NCBI RefSeq assembly: GCF_016904885.1
Contig: NZ_JADWYI010000001.1
Coordinates: 1,922,001 to 1,986,000 of the forward strand
From: Archangium primigenium
GTDB lineage: Bacteria; Myxococcota; Myxococcia; Myxococcales; Myxococcaceae
Direction of reading: 5' to 3'
Length of the DNA stretch: 64,000 nucleotides
A program made the translations under genes and the position numbers. Position 1 is the stretch's first letter; each line of letters begins with the position of its first letter. Under the pieces are notes generated by a model. That model saw only the letters and a list, made by a program, of their open reading frames with translations. It did no database searches and was not told the origin of the DNA. Positions 1-9,039 of the stretch are shown piece by piece.

Positions 1-182
1 GCTCGCTCATGCTCGTCACCGCGCTCAACCCGCACATCGGCTACGACAACGCGGCGAAGATCGCCAAGAAGGCCCACAAGGACGGCTCCACGCTCAAGGA
101 GGCCGCCGTGGCGTTGGGCCTGGTCACCCCCGAGCAATTCGACCAGTGGGTGCGCCCGGAGAAGATGACGGGCAACCTGTAG
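1..182 (+). CDS. fumC: Fumarate hydratase class II, C-terminal end (partial)
   Basis: Only the last 59 residues are present; the frame is open from base 3 and ends in TAG at 180-182. The text [19 protein letters not shown], followed by [13 protein letters not shown] and a terminal [16 protein letters not shown], is the typical carboxy-terminal region of class II fumarases (fumarate/L-malate interconversion in the TCA cycle, cytoplasmic homotetramer). The family's catalytic residues lie upstream, outside the window. The gene converges on the GH88 gene 15 bases away. The close aspartase relative cannot be strictly excluded from this fragment, but the ending fits fumarase well. Confidence 0.88.
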   Translation, partial: SLMLVTALNPHIGYDNAAKIAKKAHKDGSTLKEAAVALGLVTPEQFDQWVRPEKMTGNL

Positions 183-197
183 CGAACCCGTCGCGCT

Positions 198-2057
198 CTA
201 TCGCGCGCGTCTCCGGCGCGCGAGCCAGGGCACGAGGCCGAGCAGCCCCAGCAGCGCGCCGGTGCCCGCCTGGCAGCCCATGCCGGCGCGGCCCGGTGGC
301 TCGGCCAGGGGGGCGGTCGCGTCGGGCGGGGCCGGCTGCTCCGTGGCGGGCCGCCCGTCGAGCAGCTCCTGGGGCGTCGGGGCCCTCACGGTGTGGTTGT
401 TCACCCGGTAGGCCTCGTCGAAGCGCTCGCTCTTGAATGCCACCTGTCCCAGGTCGTCCGTGGGCGGGGCGTCCGCGCGGAAGGGGAAGCGCTCGGCGAG
501 CAGAATCTCGGCTTCGCCTTGGGGGGTCACCCAGACGCTGTACGTCCGCGCGGGCAGGTCCACCCACAACCGTACGTGCAGGGGTCTGTGGGCCGTGTAG
601 GGCACGGCCGCGAGCGCGCCGTACGCGTCGCCGCGTCGCGCGTCGACGAGGCCCTCGGCGTTGAGCCGCACGGCGAGCGCGAGGTCCGTGTAGCCGGTGA
701 TGGTCGTGGCGCTGTCCGCGTAGCCGATGACGCCGTCGATGGGCTGGCTCAGGGGCGTGACGTCGAAGTCCACCACGCGCACGCCCGTGTGGCTCGTGCC
801 CAGCGCATGCGGGGCGCCGGGGAAGGCGAGCGCCGAGAGCCAACCGCCCGCGGCGGCGCGCTGGAAGCGCCCGAGGGCCTCGACGAAGTAGTAGTCGCCG
901 TAGATGAGGCTCGCGTCGATGTCGTCCCCCGAGGGCTTGAGGGGGGTGCGGTAGAAGGCCGTGCCGTGCAGGAGGATGCCGGGGTTGGACGTGCCCTCGG
1001 CGAGGTAGGCCGGAGAGGCGAGGCTGTCGAGCATGGCGAGGGCGGCCTCGCGGTAGCGTCGGGCCTCGGCGGTGCTCGTCGCGTAGGTGCTCAACTCCTG
1101 GAGCGCCGAGGCGGCGATGGCGGCGGCCGAGGAGTCCTTCTGTTGCTGGCTCGGGGGCGCGTCGAAGTCCCACGGCGGCACCGCGTCCGCCGGGAGCCGG
1201 GCGAGGTAGGAGTCGGTGACCTTGCGCGCGGCCTGGAGCATGCGGGGGTCGCGCGTGTAGCGGTAGGCCATCGTGAAGCCGTAGACGGCCCACGCCTGGC
1301 CGCGCGACCACGTGGAGTCATCCGCGTAGCCCTGGAAGGTCTCCTTGGAGCGCACCCGCCCCGTGTCGTCGTAGTCCACCACGTGCCACGTGCCGCCATC
1401 CGGGCGCACCATGTCCCGCGCGGCCGTGAGCGCGTGCTGGAGCGCCAGGTCGTTCCACGCCGGATCTCCCCCGTTGCGCGCGGCCCAGAAGAGCAGCTCC
1501 AGGTCCACCAGCGTGTCGGTGACGGTGGCCACGCGCCAGGGGGGGTCGTTCCAGTCGCAACAGTCGATGGCGCCCACCTCCGGGTGGTAGCGCGAGGCGA
1601 GCGAGCGCGCGGCCTCGAGGAGCACGTCCCGGTAGTACGGGTCGCCCGTGAGCCGGTAGGCGTGGCCGTAGCTGGGCATGAACTTGAAGCCCAGATCGTG
1701 CGTCTCCCGGTTGCCCTTCTGCACCTCCAGGGGCCTTGTCCACGTGTCCGCCCGGGTGCGCCAGACGGCCTCGCGCCCGGGCTCGTGCATGAACCACAAC
1801 AGGCCCGGGAAGAAGCCCTGGGTCCAGCCCACACGGTCGGTGTTCGCCACACGCTTCCACGGTCCGCCCAGGCTGCTCTTGGGGGACTGGGTGGGGGGCA
1901 CGGCGGGGTCGGTCGCGGTGTGCTCCAACTGCCGCCGGGCGAAGGCGAGGGCCCGCTCCGCCGCCGCCTCGTCGAAGCCCCGCGCGGGTGGGGCGAGCGC
2001 GCCCAGGGCGCCCAGGAGCACCCAGGCGCGGAGGGTGGGGATGACGCGGCGGGCCAT
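198..2057 (-). CDS. Glycoside hydrolase family 88 (unsaturated glucuronyl/rhamnogalacturonyl hydrolase-like), MYXO-CTERM anchored
   Basis: This 619-residue exported protein has an N-terminal signal peptide (about residues 1-27, cleavage near PPARG). Residues about 30-420 look like an (alpha/alpha)6 GH88 hydrolase, which removes unsaturated uronic acids from oligosaccharides made by polysaccharide lyases. Asp121 in HDLGF and Asp181 in VTDTLVD are spaced like the two active-site aspartates of UGL enzymes; DDSTWSRGQAW at 246-256 is also family-like. About 170 further residues follow, with no recognised domain. The C terminus has Gly-Cys, a short hydrophobic stretch and a run of arginines, a MYXO-CTERM sorting signal suggesting surface anchoring. 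The ATG at 2057 has an AAGGAAGG ribosome site. The substrate is not predictable from sequence. Confidence 0.82.
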   Translation of the reverse strand: MARRVIPTLRAWVLLGALGALAPPARGFDEAAAERALAFARRQLEHTATDPAVPPTQSPKSSLGGPWKRVANTDRVGWTQGFFPGLLWFMHEPGREAVWRTRADTWTRPLEVQKGNRETHDLGFKFMPSYGHAYRLTGDPYYRDVLLEAARSLASRYHPEVGAIDCCDWNDPPWRVATVTDTLVDLELLFWAARNGGDPAWNDLALQHALTAARDMVRPDGGTWHVVDYDDTGRVRSKETFQGYADDSTWSRGQAWAVYGFTMAYRYTRDPRMLQAARKVTDSYLARLPADAVPPWDFDAPPSQQQKDSSAAAIAASALQELSTYATSTAEARRYREAALAMLDSLASPAYLAEGTSNPGILLHGTAFYRTPLKPSGDDIDASLIYGDYYFVEALGRFQRAAAGGWLSALAFPGAPHALGTSHTGVRVVDFDVTPLSQPIDGVIGYADSATTITGYTDLALAVRLNAEGLVDARRGDAYGALAAVPYTAHRPLHVRLWVDLPARTYSVWVTPQGEAEILLAERFPFRADAPPTDDLGQVAFKSERFDEAYRVNNHTVRAPTPQELLDGRPATEQPAPPDATAPLAEPPGRAGMGCQAGTGALLGLLGLVPWLARRRRAR

Positions 2058-2080
2058 GGGGACCTTCCTTCGGCGGGAGT

Positions 2081-2099
2081 TCCCAGCTCAAAGTTGGGA
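2081..2099. promoter_or_regulatory. Small inverted repeat upstream of the GH88 gene
   Basis: TCCCAGC (2081-2087) and GTTGGGA (2093-2099) form a 7-bp stem with one G-T pair around a 5-base AT-rich loop, 24 bases upstream of the GH88 start codon. It could be an operator or a leader hairpin; no binding protein can be inferred. Confidence 0.25.
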
Positions 2100-2251
2100 T
2101 GTGGTAGCGGGAAGGCCAGGGCCGTCTCTCCGGGAGGTCACGCGATGGATGAACGCATGAACGAGCTGACGTCCAGGGAGCCGCTTCCCGGGCGTGTCCC
2201 CGTGTCGGACGCGGCGCTGGGCTTCCGCGTGTCCCGATAGGGCCCGTCCCC

Positions 2252-2821
2252 ATGCGCCGCGAACAGCTCATCCAGCTCATCGCCCGCGAGGTGGTGGCGC
2301 GCCGGCCTCCCCACGAGAAGCTCCGGGCGCTGCCCGCGTACTGGAACTGGGACGAGGACTCCCCGGGCTGGGCGCTCCTGCACCCGCGCGTGCGCGAGGA
2401 ATTGCTGCAGCGCGCGGGCTCGCCGCCGTGGATCTGGCGCTCCACCTACGACGCCTTCTTCGAGTTCGTCGAGCAGGACGCGCGGCGGCTCGTGCGGGGC
2501 GAGGCCCTGCGCCTGGAGGCCGCGGCGCTGTTGGGGCTGGAGGTGCCCTCGGTGGAGGGCCTGCCCGACGTGGCCCACCCGTGCCCGTGCTGCGGCTTTC
2601 GCACCTTCGAGTGGCGGGGCGAGTACGACATCTGCCCCGTCTGCCAGTGGGAGGACGAGTCCGCCGACGACACCTTCGAGGACGGGCCGGCGCGTCTGGA
2701 GCGCTTCAGCCTGCCCCACCACATGACGCGCGCGGAGTTCCGCCGACGCTACGAGGCGCGGCGGGACGCGGAGCGCGGCGACCCCGGGTACGCCCTCAAG
2801 TACGAGCGCTACGAGCGCTGA
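2252..2821 (+). CDS. CPCC-type cysteine-rich domain protein
   Basis: A 189-residue cytoplasmic protein with no signal peptide or membrane segment. Residues about 110-165 match the cysteine-rich CPCC domain: HPCPCCGF, then about 17 residues later YDICPVCQWEDE, so CPCC and CPVC are likely to form one metal (zinc) site. The family is often found as a short protein or fused to other parts; its function is unknown. The N-terminal 100 residues are acidic and aromatic, with no recognised fold. The ATG follows a GGGCCCGTCCCC context without a clear ribosome site. It converges on the minus-strand gene ending at 2823. Confidence 0.72.
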   Translation: MRREQLIQLIAREVVARRPPHEKLRALPAYWNWDEDSPGWALLHPRVREELLQRAGSPPWIWRSTYDAFFEFVEQDARRLVRGEALRLEAAALLGLEVPSVEGLPDVAHPCPCCGFRTFEWRGEYDICPVCQWEDESADDTFEDGPARLERFSLPHHMTRAEFRRRYEARRDAERGDPGYALKYERYER

Positions 2822-2822
2822 C

Positions 2823-3569
2823 TCAGTGCTCGCTGCGCCCCTCCTGGCTGCCGCGGTAGGCCGAGGGCCGCATGGCGTGCAGGAAGCCCGTGGGCCGGAT
2901 GCCCAGCCCCGTCAGGAAGGGGTTGAAGCGCAGGCGCTCGGGGTCCAGCGTCACCTCCTCGCGCAGGAAGAGGTCCGCCAGGGGCGTCCACGTGGGGGGC
3001 CGGCCGGCCTCCAGCGAGCGGGCCTCCAGGGTGAGCAGGGCGGTGCCCGCCGTGAGGGCATGGCGCAGCCGCTCCACCCGCGTGCCGCGCGCGGGCGCCG
3101 AGCGCCGGGGCGTGGTGAGGCGCAGCATCAGCCGGGCGCCACCGTCCACCTCGAAGGGCGCGATGCCGAAGTAGTCGTTCTCCAGCCAGTCGTGCACCTG
3201 GGTGGTGAACATGGCGGGCAGGAGGGTCCACATGTGCCGCATGGTGCTGAAGAGCAGATCCTGATCCCCCGGGTGGGCCTGCTCGGTGATGCGCGGCTCG
3301 CGCAAGAGGCGCACCGCCGCGCCGAGGATGTCCGGCCACTCCTTGCCGCCGCGCCAGGTGGCGGTGGACAGCCGCACCAGCGCCGGACCCGCCAGGCGCG
3401 CCGCCACGTCCTGGAAGCCGGGCTCGTTGAGCTGGGGCAGGACCTCGGCGCGCAGGCAGATGCCCTCGGCGTGCAGCGAGCGGGCCTGGCGCTGGGCCGC
3501 GACCGCCTTGAAGGGGGGCTCCCAGAGCCGTCCCACCGTCCTGCCCACCCACTCCGTCCACGAGTCCAT
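2823..3569 (-). CDS. Conserved hypothetical protein, possibly catalase-fold-like
   Basis: A 248-residue protein. I chose the start MDSWTEWVGRTV at 3569; the frame stays open upstream to about 4214, but that extension is antisense to clpP and was rejected. The middle carries an ALVRLSTATW segment followed by a WPDILGAAVRLL segment, then a DLLFSTMRHM region and an AMFTTQVHDWLENDYFG region. This pattern recalls mycobacterial and myxobacterial proteins related to the catalase fold but lacking clear haem ligands; that is a memory-based, weak assignment. There is no signal peptide. It is divergent from clpP, with 168 bases between the start codons. Function unknown. Confidence 0.6.
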   Translation of the reverse strand: MDSWTEWVGRTVGRLWEPPFKAVAAQRQARSLHAEGICLRAEVLPQLNEPGFQDVAARLAGPALVRLSTATWRGGKEWPDILGAAVRLLREPRITEQAHPGDQDLLFSTMRHMWTLLPAMFTTQVHDWLENDYFGIAPFEVDGGARLMLRLTTPRRSAPARGTRVERLRHALTAGTALLTLEARSLEAGRPPTWTPLADLFLREEVTLDPERLRFNPFLTGLGIRPTGFLHAMRPSAYRGSQEGRSEH

Positions 3570-3737
3570 GTCCGCCTCCGTCTCCGTTGCCGGGCTCCAG
3601 GGGGCAAGGTGGGGATGGACCCGCCCCGGGGCCACCTCTGGCGGGGGGGTTGTCCGGGGGCCGGAGCGTGGGCTGGCGTACGGTCCGCGAAGAACGAGGG
3701 GGCGTCCGGGCGCGGAGCGCATTAGTGTTGCCGGGCC

Positions 3738-4349
<612 letters not shown>

Positions 4350-4358
4350 CGAGCGGCG

Positions 4359-4382
4359 GGCGGCCCGTCACGAGGGGCCGCC
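4359..4382 (+). terminator. GC-rich hairpin after clpP
   Basis: GGCGGCCC (4359-4366) pairs perfectly with GGGCCGCC (4375-4382) around an 8-base loop, 10 bases after the clpP stop. There is only a short TT after the stem, so it resembles an intrinsic terminator without a good U-tract. Confidence 0.45.
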
Positions 4383-4416
4383 TTGGACGCGGGGACGTGT
4401 CCACCTTTGGACCATC

Positions 4417-4809
4417 ATGGTCCTCGCACGCCCCGTGGCCCTCCTGGTGTCCTCCCTCTTCCTGGTGCCCGCCTGCGCGGGCATGTCGACTCCCGAGCGC
4501 CGCCTGGTGCCGGAGCCGCCGCCCACGGTGCAGCGGGAGCTGGGCTACAACGACGTCGTGCGCCTGAGCCAGGAGTACGCCACCGGCCACGGCTACGAGG
4601 TGGCGGACGTCGCCGAGGCCCAGCGCGTGCAGCCCAACTTCTGGCGGGTGCGCTTCGGCCTCGCACCCCGGGGCTCGGGCCGAGCCCTGGACCTGAGCTT
4701 CGACGAGGCCCAGGGCCGGGTGGTGGGCTCCACCGAGGTGGAGGACCTGGCCACGGGCGGCTCGGGCCCGCTCACGCCGGTGTTGCCCGGCGGCCCGCCC
4801 TCACGGTAG
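4417..4809 (+). CDS. Small predicted lipoprotein, function unknown
   Basis: A 130-residue protein with a lipoprotein signal: hydrophobic stretch at 5-18 and the lipobox VPAC with Cys20. The mature part is a small soluble domain with a conserved-looking RLSQEYATGHGYEVADV stretch and a C-terminal beta-rich segment; I recognise no family. It converges with the next gene, and the two stop codons overlap by 9 bases (4801-4809). The cell location is probably periplasmic, tethered to a membrane. Confidence 0.65.
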   Translation: MVLARPVALLVSSLFLVPACAGMSTPERRLVPEPPPTVQRELGYNDVVRLSQEYATGHGYEVADVAEAQRVQPNFWRVRFGLAPRGSGRALDLSFDEAQGRVVGSTEVEDLATGGSGPLTPVLPGGPPSR

Positions 4810-5775
4810 CGAGGACAGGAAGCCCGACACGTCCTTCTCGAAGCGGTCCGCCTCCTCCAGGTAGGGGTAGTGCGCGCTGCGCTCGTACTCGAGGTAGGTG
4901 GCCGTCGGCAGCTTCTTGGCGAGCGCCGACAGGGTGTCCACGCCGATGGAGCCGTCGTGGCGGCCCGCGATGACGAGCACGGGCGTGTGCACGCGCTCGG
5001 CCGCGGCGAAGCGGTAGGCGGGCAGCTCCGTGGAGAACAGCGCCCGGGACAGCTCTCCCGTGTTGCGCAGGCCGCTCTCCTCGTCCACCGCCTCCTGCTG
5101 CTGCTGGTAGACGACGTCGTGGAACTGCAGCTGGTTGAAGAACGTCTGGGCATCCAGGCCCCGCAGGGCGCGCATCACCCGGGCGTAGTCGGATTGCTCG
5201 CCGGGCAGCTCCGTGGCGCTCAGCCGTCCCGGGTGCAGCCGCTCCAGCTCCTTCTTCCAGCTCGCGAAGGAGGCGGGCGCATCCGACAGGCCGCTCACGT
5301 ACACCACTCCCGCCACGCGCTCCGGGTAGCGGGTGGCGTACTCCAGCGCCAGCGTCGCCCCCACCGAGTGCCCCATGAGCACCCAGCGCTCCACCCCGAG
5401 CTCCTGCCTCAGGGCCTCCAGGTCCCCGAGCTGCGCCTCCAGGCTGTAGTTGCCATCCCAGGGCCGCTCGGACTGCCCACAGCCGCGCTGGTCCAGGTAG
5501 ACCATGCGCCGGCCCTTCTCCAGGCGCGTGCCCATGAGCCGGGCGAAGCTGTAGCTGTTGTAGCCGGGGCCTCCATGGAGGAAGAGCACCGGCGCCTGCC
5601 ACGCGGGGCCCTCGGCGCCCGCCACCCGGTAGTACAGCCGGACGCCGTTGAGCACTTCCTGGTACTCGCCCACCTCGACGCTCTTGCCGCCGCCGAGCAG
5701 GGATTGGTGCGTACACGATGCGACCAGCACGTACAGGATGGCCCATCCGACGACTTGAGGACGCGAAACACGCAT
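4801..5775 (-). CDS. Alpha/beta hydrolase, proline iminopeptidase-like lipoprotein
   Basis: A 324-residue alpha/beta-hydrolase of the S33 (proline iminopeptidase/tricorn F1) type. Motifs in order: HGGPG oxyanion loop, YLDQRGCGQS, and the nucleophile elbow GHSVGA; the acid in GRHDG and the terminal His in SAHYPY complete a plausible triad. I chose the ATG at 5775 because it gives a lipoprotein signal (VASC, Cys21). The frame extends 17 residues further upstream to 5826, which would bury that signal. Membrane anchoring is unusual for proline iminopeptidases, which are mostly cytoplasmic, so the substrate may be a peptide or ester in the periplasm. Confidence 0.82.
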   Translation of the reverse strand: MRVSRPQVVGWAILYVLVASCTHQSLLGGGKSVEVGEYQEVLNGVRLYYRVAGAEGPAWQAPVLFLHGGPGYNSYSFARLMGTRLEKGRRMVYLDQRGCGQSERPWDGNYSLEAQLGDLEALRQELGVERWVLMGHSVGATLALEYATRYPERVAGVVYVSGLSDAPASFASWKKELERLHPGRLSATELPGEQSDYARVMRALRGLDAQTFFNQLQFHDVVYQQQQEAVDEESGLRNTGELSRALFSTELPAYRFAAAERVHTPVLVIAGRHDGSIGVDTLSALAKKLPTATYLEYERSAHYPYLEEADRFEKDVSGFLSSLP

Positions 5776-5862
5776 GGCCCGTATGTGTGTCTCCCGCTCC
5801 CGGCGCGCCTTGGCCGAAGGTCGCAAATGTCGTGCGTCGGGGGGCCAAGTGTCGCCGGGTGA

Positions 5863-7539
5863 CTACTTCACGCGCGTAATACGGTCCGTGGCGGGGGGCG
5901 CGAGCGGGGAATGCGCCTTGAGGTAGGAATCCATGGCTTCCACGTCGAGCGGGCCTCCCTGGCGATGCGTGCCCAGGGCGAAGACGCGGAAGCCGTCCCC
6001 GCCGCCCGCGAGGAAGCTGCTGACCGTCACCCGGTAGAGGGTCTCGGGGCGCACCGGGGCGCCATCGAGCCGCAGGCTCGCGGGGTCCACCTTCTGGCCC
6101 TCGGGGGCCGACTCGCGCCAAGTATAGGTGAAGCCGCGCGAGGGCTGGAGGATGTGCGTGGCGCCGCCGCGCCACTGGGACTCGAGCAGCTCGTGCAACT
6201 GGGCGCCGGAGAGCGTGAAGGTCACCAGGGCGTTGCCGAAGGGCTGCACGGTGACGGCCTCGCCATAGGTGACGTCGCCGGCGTCGAGCTCCGCGCGGAT
6301 GCCGCCCGCGTTCATGAAGGACACCTGGGCGCCCGCGCCGCGCGTGGCCTCCAGCTGCGCGTCGGAGATCATGTTGCCCAGGGAGGACTCGCCCGAGGGC
6401 CACACGTTCGCGTCCGGCTTGCGCAGGGGCGCGGTGAGCCGGCCGAGCACCCGGTCGCGCAGTGGCGCGGACAGCGCGTCGTAGTGCTCGACGAGCGCGC
6501 GCACCGCCTCCACGCCGGGGCCCTCGCGCGTGACGATGACGTTGTGCGCGTCCGTCTTCACCACGTCGCCACTCGCGCGGTCGAGCGTGAGGTCCATCCG
6601 GGTGATGAGCCGGCCGTAGGACGCCGCGCTGGTGACGCGCTTGCCGAAAAGCTCGCAGTTGTAGGCCTGATGGGTGTGGGCGCTGAGCACCACGTCCACC
6701 TCGGCGTCCATGCGGCGCACGATGTCCACGAGCGGCCCGGTGAGGCCCTCGCACCCGTCATACGTCCCGCCCGGCTGCTGGATGCCACCCTCGTGCACCA
6801 GCACCACGATGGCCTTCACGCCCTGCTCGCGCAGCCCGGGCACGAGCGCGTTGACGGTGTCCGCCTCGTCGAGGAAGCGCAGGCCCTGGATGCCCGCCGA
6901 GTCGACGATCTCCGGCGTGCCCTGGAGCGTCATGCCGATGAAGGCCACCTTCACGCCGTCGAACTCGCGCACGGCGTAGGGCGCGAAGAGCGTGGCGCCC
7001 CGCGCATCCACCACGTTGGCCGCGAGGAACTGGAAGCGCGCGCCCTCGAAGCGCTCCTTGCCCACGCAGCCGTCCTTGGGATGGCAGCCGCCCGTCTGCA
7101 GGCGCAGGAGTTCCGCCGCGCCCTCGTCGAACTCGTGGTTGCCCACGGCGTTGAGCGCGAGGCCCATGAGGTTCATCGCCTCGACGGTGGGCTCGTCGTG
7201 GAACAGGCCGGACACGAGCGGGCTCGCGCCGAGGAGGTCTCCCGAGGACACCATCAGCGTGGCGCCCGGCGCCGAGGCGCGCAGCTGCTCCAGGTGGCTC
7301 GCGAGCCACGCCGCGCCGCCGGCCTTCACGCGCTCGTCGCCGGTGCGGATCTCCCCGGACGAGCCCTCGGGCGGCCCGAGGTTGCCGTGGAAGTCGTTGA
7401 TGGCGAGCAGGCGCAGGTGCACGGGGGTGGGCGCCTCGGGGATCTTGGGCGCCGGGGCCGTGTGCGCGCAGGCCACGAACAGCGAGGCCCCGAGCGCCAG
7501 GGCGAGCGGGGCGGTGGGACGGGACGGGCGGAAGGTCAT
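5863..7539 (-). CDS. 5'-nucleotidase / UshA-like metallophosphatase lipoprotein
   Basis: A 558-residue exported enzyme of the UshA/5'-nucleotidase family. The lipobox FVAC places the lipidated Cys at 24. The N-terminal calcineurin-like domain has AINDFHGNL (metal-binding DxH), the SGDLLGAS segment, GNHEFDEG and SAHTHQ. The C-terminal domain contains SFMNAGGIRAEL and the late GGDGF motif, both typical of the substrate-binding 5'-nucleotidase C domain. Such enzymes hydrolyse extracellular nucleotides or UDP-sugars for salvage. A gene with its own promoter is likely, as the upstream region lies at the edge of the low-GC island. Confidence 0.9.
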   Translation of the reverse strand: MTFRPSRPTAPLALALGASLFVACAHTAPAPKIPEAPTPVHLRLLAINDFHGNLGPPEGSSGEIRTGDERVKAGGAAWLASHLEQLRASAPGATLMVSSGDLLGASPLVSGLFHDEPTVEAMNLMGLALNAVGNHEFDEGAAELLRLQTGGCHPKDGCVGKERFEGARFQFLAANVVDARGATLFAPYAVREFDGVKVAFIGMTLQGTPEIVDSAGIQGLRFLDEADTVNALVPGLREQGVKAIVVLVHEGGIQQPGGTYDGCEGLTGPLVDIVRRMDAEVDVVLSAHTHQAYNCELFGKRVTSAASYGRLITRMDLTLDRASGDVVKTDAHNVIVTREGPGVEAVRALVEHYDALSAPLRDRVLGRLTAPLRKPDANVWPSGESSLGNMISDAQLEATRGAGAQVSFMNAGGIRAELDAGDVTYGEAVTVQPFGNALVTFTLSGAQLHELLESQWRGGATHILQPSRGFTYTWRESAPEGQKVDPASLRLDGAPVRPETLYRVTVSSFLAGGGDGFRVFALGTHRQGGPLDVEAMDSYLKAHSPLAPPATDRITRVK

Positions 7540-7596
7540 GAGCGACTTCTTCTCACAACCCGAGAAGATCTGCCCGGGATGTATGACATGCTTGGC

Positions 7597-7629
7597 GAAA
7601 ACGGCTCCTGTCGTTTCAAGAAAGGAGCT
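7597..7629 (-). terminator. Rho-independent-type terminator of the helicase-nuclease operon
   Basis: On the minus strand, AGCTCCT (7629-7623) pairs with AGGAGCC (7609-7603), giving a 7-bp stem with one G-T pair and a 13-base loop, followed at once by GTTTTC. It lies 13 bases after the nuclease stop codon at 7642, the expected place for an operon terminator. Intrinsic terminators with a U-run are otherwise rare in this window. Confidence 0.6.
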
Positions 7630-7641
7630 GTGGCCGTCCGC

Positions 7642-9039
7642 TCATATCGGCTCCCCACCAGGGGTTTCGGGCTCGATGGCCGAGCGGGTGTGCACCATGA
7701 GTGTGTCCATCCGGGCCTGACCGGGTTGGGTCAACCAATCATGGAACGACTGAAGGCTCATGGAGTCCTTCATGAGGCGGGTGAATGCCTCAGCGAGATC
7801 ATGGGTTTCCACGACACACAGCCGTGCGATGGATTCGAGGTTCTCGGGGACGTTGGGATCGACTCCCGGCTGGCAGAGCGTCACGCAAAAATTGTCCCGA
7901 TAGCCGTATTGCTCTGAACTCGCGAGGACGACCCGGGCGGCGGTGAGGTCAACGAGTTCTTTTCCCTGCTTGGTCTTGCATTCCACGACGACGTCCGGCC
8001 GCTCGTCGAACTGGAGTAGATAGTCGAACGCCCCTGCCTTCTGGTCTGCGTCGAACAGCTTGTATTCAATCCCCACACGCTTCAGAAGGTTCTGGAAGGC
8101 GACCTCAAACTCCTTTCCTCGGCTGCGATAGAACTCCTCGATCAAGTGGCGATCCGCCTCGTCAACGCGGTCAATCTGCTGCTGCAGATGCCGCTCGCGA
8201 ACGGTGGTGTGCCAGTTGTTGGCGAGCTGTTGGATTTCCTTGGCGCGCTCATGCGGATTACTCACGCCATCCGCGGTCAGGATTTCAACGAGAGTGTTCC
8301 AATTGCTTCGTCTCCGAAGACTCTCGAATGAGCCGAGGCCAACTTGATGGAGGGAGAACGCTTCTTGCCGACCGACAGCGCGCTCTCCGGTCGCGGTCTT
8401 GAGCCGGGTCATCCACAGAACGGCAGAGGGAAGACCGACGTCTAGGCGCCATTGGAGCCGGCGTATTGGCGCAAGCAGCTTGCGCAGTTCGCTGAGCGCG
8501 GGGCGCGAGAAAGCCCTCAGGCACAGGGGTCGCTCCTGGACCGAGATTGTCGGTTTGGTGGCCGCCGCGAGGATGTTGGCGAGTCCAGAGAGGACCCAGG
8601 AGACATCTCGGCAGAGGCCCTTGATGGTGCCTGCCCGAACTCCAGGAAGCTGTCCCTCCAGGAGGTTCATGGGCACGCCATCGCTCCAGTCGATGAGAAG
8701 GGTGGCGGCGTTCGCTGCGGAACGATACGCCTGCCAGGTAGGCTCCGCGAGCAGTGAGGCATAACGCTCGACCCGCTCGTTCTGGACGGTTTCGTCGAAG
8801 CCGTAGGGAATCGTGCGTGTCCGATTATTGCTGGAGAACTCGGGCGCGGTCAGGCATGCATTGAGCAGGCAGTAGTTCAGTTGCATGGCGTCGCCCGGGT
8901 GTTGCTCACCACCGGGCACCAGCGCACTGAGTTCGTTGCCACGAAGTGACAGGTATTCCAAGAGGTAGGAGGCGGTGCTCGGAAGCAGTCCGCTAAAGGC
9001 GACTTGCCGTCCGACCTCTGTCGCATGGAGCGCCGTCAT
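7642..9039 (-). CDS. Ski2-helicase C-terminal domains fused to a PD-(D/E)XK nuclease
   Basis: A 465-residue protein (ATG at 9039) whose ATGA overlaps the helicase stop, so translation is probably coupled. Residues 1-30 (HATEVGRQVAFSGLLPSTAS) look like the end of the winged-helix region of Ski2/Hel308 helicases. Residues about 85-215 resemble the ratchet bundle (LLIDWSDGVPMNLLEG, then DVSWVLSGLANIL). Residues about 215-270 resemble a helix-hairpin-helix tail. Residues about 300-430 form a restriction-endonuclease-like domain with Glu309/310, Asp339 (GAFDYLLQF) and Glu353-Cys-Lys355 (VVVECKTK). It therefore completes the upstream helicase and adds a nuclease. Base composition is lower in GC than the neighbours, suggesting transfer. 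Nuclease activity is inferred from motifs only. Confidence 0.72.
   Translation of the reverse strand: MTALHATEVGRQVAFSGLLPSTASYLLEYLSLRGNELSALVPGGEQHPGDAMQLNYCLLNACLTAPEFSSNNRTRTIPYGFDETVQNERVERYASLLAEPTWQAYRSAANAATLLIDWSDGVPMNLLEGQLPGVRAGTIKGLCRDVSWVLSGLANILAAATKPTISVQERPLCLRAFSRPALSELRKLLAPIRRLQWRLDVGLPSAVLWMTRLKTATGERAVGRQEAFSLHQVGLGSFESLRRRSNWNTLVEILTADGVSNPHERAKEIQQLANNWHTTVRERHLQQQIDRVDEADRHLIEEFYRSRGKEFEVAFQNLLKRVGIEYKLFDADQKAGAFDYLLQFDERPDVVVECKTKQGKELVDLTAARVVLASSEQYGYRDNFCVTLCQPGVDPNVPENLESIARLCVVETHDLAEAFTRLMKDSMSLQSFHDWLTQPGQARMDTLMVHTRSAIEPETPGGEPI

Noticed and set aside
2144-2240. 31-codon frame MDERMNELTSREP upstream of the CPCC gene
   Set aside because: Short, with no convincing ribosome site or conserved motif; likely leader sequence.
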